A stretch of 64,000 bases of DNA from the NCBI RefSeq assembly GCF_035594125.1, contig NC_087158.1:5816501-5880500 (forward strand), written 5' to 3'. The position numbers and the translations under genes are program-made. The stretch is from Scylla paramamosain. Taxonomy: Eukaryota > Arthropoda > Malacostraca > Decapoda > Portunidae. A model generated the notes under the pieces. That model saw only the letters and a list, made by a program, of their open reading frames with translations, was not told the DNA's origin and ran no database searches. Of this stretch, positions 61,446 through 64,000 are shown one piece after another (position 1 is the first letter of the stretch; each line of letters begins with the position of its first letter).

Positions 61446-64000
61446 TGAATAACACTTTTAATTGAGAAACAGAATTACCTTACAAAATGTGTGTATTTTG
61501 AGTGTTTTTCACATTCTTAGTTACAAAAATCCCAAATTACATGCGAAACTCGCATGTAATTTCCCACTTTATGTGGGAAATAAATGACATTACAAAAAAA
61601 AGTGTCTTTTGAGTGTTTTTGAGCGTTATATGCAACAAAGCACTAAAAAGCTGAACAATCACATTACATTGGAATAAAACTAAATTTTACGGAGAATAAA
61701 AAAAAGAACAAGCTTACCAAATGAGTGAATTTTGGGTGTTTTCACAATCTTAGTTACCAAAACCTCAAATTGCATGCGAAATATTGTGGGATAAAAATGT
61801 GGGAAAAAATTACATTAACATAAAAAAGTTTTTTCGAGTGTTTTTGAGCGTGTTAGGAAATAAAGCACTAAAAAGCAGGGCAATCACATTACATATGGAT
61901 AAAACCAATTTTTACCAAGAATATCCCTTTAAGATTTTTTTAACTCCTTACATACAAAAACGCTAAAACGCATGCAAAACACCCTTTATGGAGAAACAGA
62001 ATAACATTACCAAAAACACGTAATTTGAGTGTTTTTGTTCATGTTACCTATAAAAACACTTATAAACATGTTTGGGAAACGAAAAAAAACATTAGGAGAA
62101 ATGTGTATTGTGAGTGTTTTTAAGTTTCTTAAGTACCAAAAAGCTAAAAGCCACAAATAACACTCTTATAGAGATAAATAAATAAATAAATAAATAAATA
62201 AAAAAATAGCATTTTTTTTTATCATTCATATTCATAGGTACTGAGATGCTGAAAGTCTGGCAAAATTCAGGGAAATTATGTGGAAAAAACAACATTATCA
62301 AAAAAGTTAATTTTTAGCTTATTTTCAGACTGTTATGTACGAAACCCTAAACTGCATCCAAAGCCACCTATATGGGGAAATTACACGACTGTACCAGAAA
62401 CCTCTCTTTTGAGTTTTTTTTTTCTTTTTTAGCATGTTTGGCATCAAAAGTATAAATAATATGGAAGTCACTCAATATAGGAATGCAAAACAAAATTACT
62501 GAAAACGTGTCTTTTCGTTGTTTTACGTAGAAAAACGCTAAAACGGATGCAAACCAACCAATATGAAGAAATACAATAATGTTACCAAAAAGGTATATTT
62601 TGAGTGTTTTTTGAGCCTGTTCACCACAAAAAACGCAAAAATGGATGCAAAGCACTCTATATTGGGAAACAAAAGGACATTACGAGAAACGTGTATAATG
62701 AGTGTTTTATGGTTTCACAAGAAGAACAAGGCAAAAAACGCAAAAAATATATGGATAACTTTTCTTAGATACCAAAATGCTGAAACTCATGAATAACACT
62801 CTTAATTGAGAAACAGAACAACCTTACTAAATGCGTGTATTTTGAGAGCTTTTCACATTCTTAGTTACCAAAACCCCAAATTGCATGTGAAACCAGATTT
62901 ATGTGGGAAAAAATGACATTCCCAGAAAAGTGTCTTCTGAGTGTTTTTGAGCGTGATAGGATATAAAGCACTAAAAAGCAGGGGAATCACATTAAATTCG
63001 AATAAAACCAATTTTTACCAAGAACTTGCCTTTAAGTGTTTTTGAGCTCCTTATATACCAAAACGCTAAAACGCATGCAAAACATACTTTATGGAGAAAC
63101 AGAATAACATTACCAAAAACATGTATTTTGAGTGTTTTTGATCATGTTACCAATAAAACGCTTAAAAACATGCTAAGAACCCTATTTGTGGAAAACGAAA
63201 AGACATTACGAGAAACGTGTATTATGAGTGTTTTTAAATTCATTAAGTACCAAAAAGCTAAAAGCCACAAATAACTCTATTAAGAAAAAATAAATAAATA
63301 AATAAAAAAATAAGAATATTTTTTTCTTTCTTGTTCTTCTTCACAGGTACCGAGATGCCAAAATTCGGGCAAAATTCATGAAATTTTGTGAAATAAGAAC
63401 ATTATCAAAAAAGTTAATTATAGCTTTTTTTTTCGACTGTTATGTAGCAAACCCTAAAGTGCATGCAAAACCACCTATATGGGGAAATCAAACGTCTTTG
63501 CCAGAAAACTGTCTTATGAGTGTTTTTCAGCATGTTAGGCACCAAAACGATAAATAACATGGAAGTCATTCTATATGGGAATCCAAAACAAAATTACTGA
63601 AAACGTGTCTTTTCGGTGTTTTACGTAGAAAAACGGTAAACGGATGCAAACCAACCGATATGAAAAAAAGAAAAGAATAACATTACCAAAAAGGTATATT
63701 TTGAGTGTTTTTGAGCTTGTTACCTACAAAAAAGGTGAAAAAGGATGCAAAGCACTTCCTATTGGGAAACAAAAGGACATTATGAGAAACGTGTATAATG
63801 AGTGTCTTATTATTTTTCGAGCAAAAGACTTGTGGTTCACAAGAACCACAAAGCAAAAAACGCAAAAACTCGTGTATATAAAGAAGTTGATTAGATACCA
63901 AAATGCTGAAACTCATGAATAACAATCTTAATTGAGAAACAGAACAACCTTACCAAAAGCGTATATTTTCAGTGTTTTTCACATTATTAGCAAAATCCCA
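61446..64000 (+). repeat. Higher-order satellite repeat, copy 3 (partial)
   Basis: The third copy begins here and runs off the window, offset about 13,509 bp from copy two and nearly identical to it. The array therefore continues beyond the window. Confidence 0.88.

Noticed and set aside
30954..64000. Dozens of 60-140 residue open frames on both strands in the satellite
   Set aside because: They recur at the satellite period, overlap on opposite strands, have no recognisable domain, and reflect AT-rich repeats poor in stops in some frames.
34421..64000. CRISPR-like array
   Set aside because: Repeats are long, diverged and contiguous with no unique spacers of constant length, and the sequence is eukaryotic satellite.

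Overview
The window looks like nuclear DNA of an animal, most likely an invertebrate. It holds one 15.5 kb Polinton/Maverick-type (adintovirus-like) element inserted in a very large, AT-rich, hierarchically organised satellite. Support for this comes from spliced genes with canonical GT-AG introns, AATAAA signals, TATA + T(C/T)AGT core promoters (an arthropod-style initiator), long (TA)n and (AAT)n microsatellites, and the absence of any bacterial gene organisation. The host species cannot be named from the sequence.

Layout. 1-15456: satellite DNA made of ~97-100 bp monomers that switch strand several times; positions 1-2225 are repeated at 13272-15456. 15457-30947: the element, bounded by a 6-bp target duplication CCCATA (15451-15456 and 30948-30953) and by ~1.1 kb imperfect terminal inverted repeats that begin AG and end CT. 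The unoccupied version of the target site is present in the same window at 2220-2225. 30954-34420: the satellite copy resumes exactly where it was interrupted. 34421-64000: two full copies and a partial third of a near-identical ~13.51 kb higher-order repeat, each built of about twelve ~1.1 kb modules.

The element. All recognisable genes lie on the minus strand. In transcription order they are: penton-like minor capsid protein; protein-primed family B DNA polymerase with several 5' exons; FtsK/HerA-type packaging ATPase; RVE-type integrase; a pX-like small virion protein; a conserved small Polinton protein beginning MKEYC (now interrupted by a stop); a macro-domain-like protein, which is not part of the usual core set; a small glycine-rich basic pVI-like virion protein; hexon-type double-jelly-roll major capsid protein; adenain-type maturation protease; and a spliced Pro/Gln/Asp-rich protein of unknown function. 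Together they form a complete set for replication (polymerase), integration (integrase), and virion formation (two capsid proteins, protease, packaging ATPase, small virion proteins). The copy is not fully intact: the polymerase frame is broken twice at homopolymers and the MKEYC gene has one internal stop. Most other frames are open, so the insertion is probably young or the breaks are partly assembly errors.

The satellite has no supportable genes. Its many short open frames, including the (Ile-Tyr)n ones, are by-products of AT-rich repeats. The most interesting points are the macro-domain cargo gene, the phase-1 exon chain with a Cys-rich exon at the polymerase 5' end, the compact ATGA-overlapping gene string, the foldback at the right terminus, and the three-level satellite hierarchy with its matching empty site.
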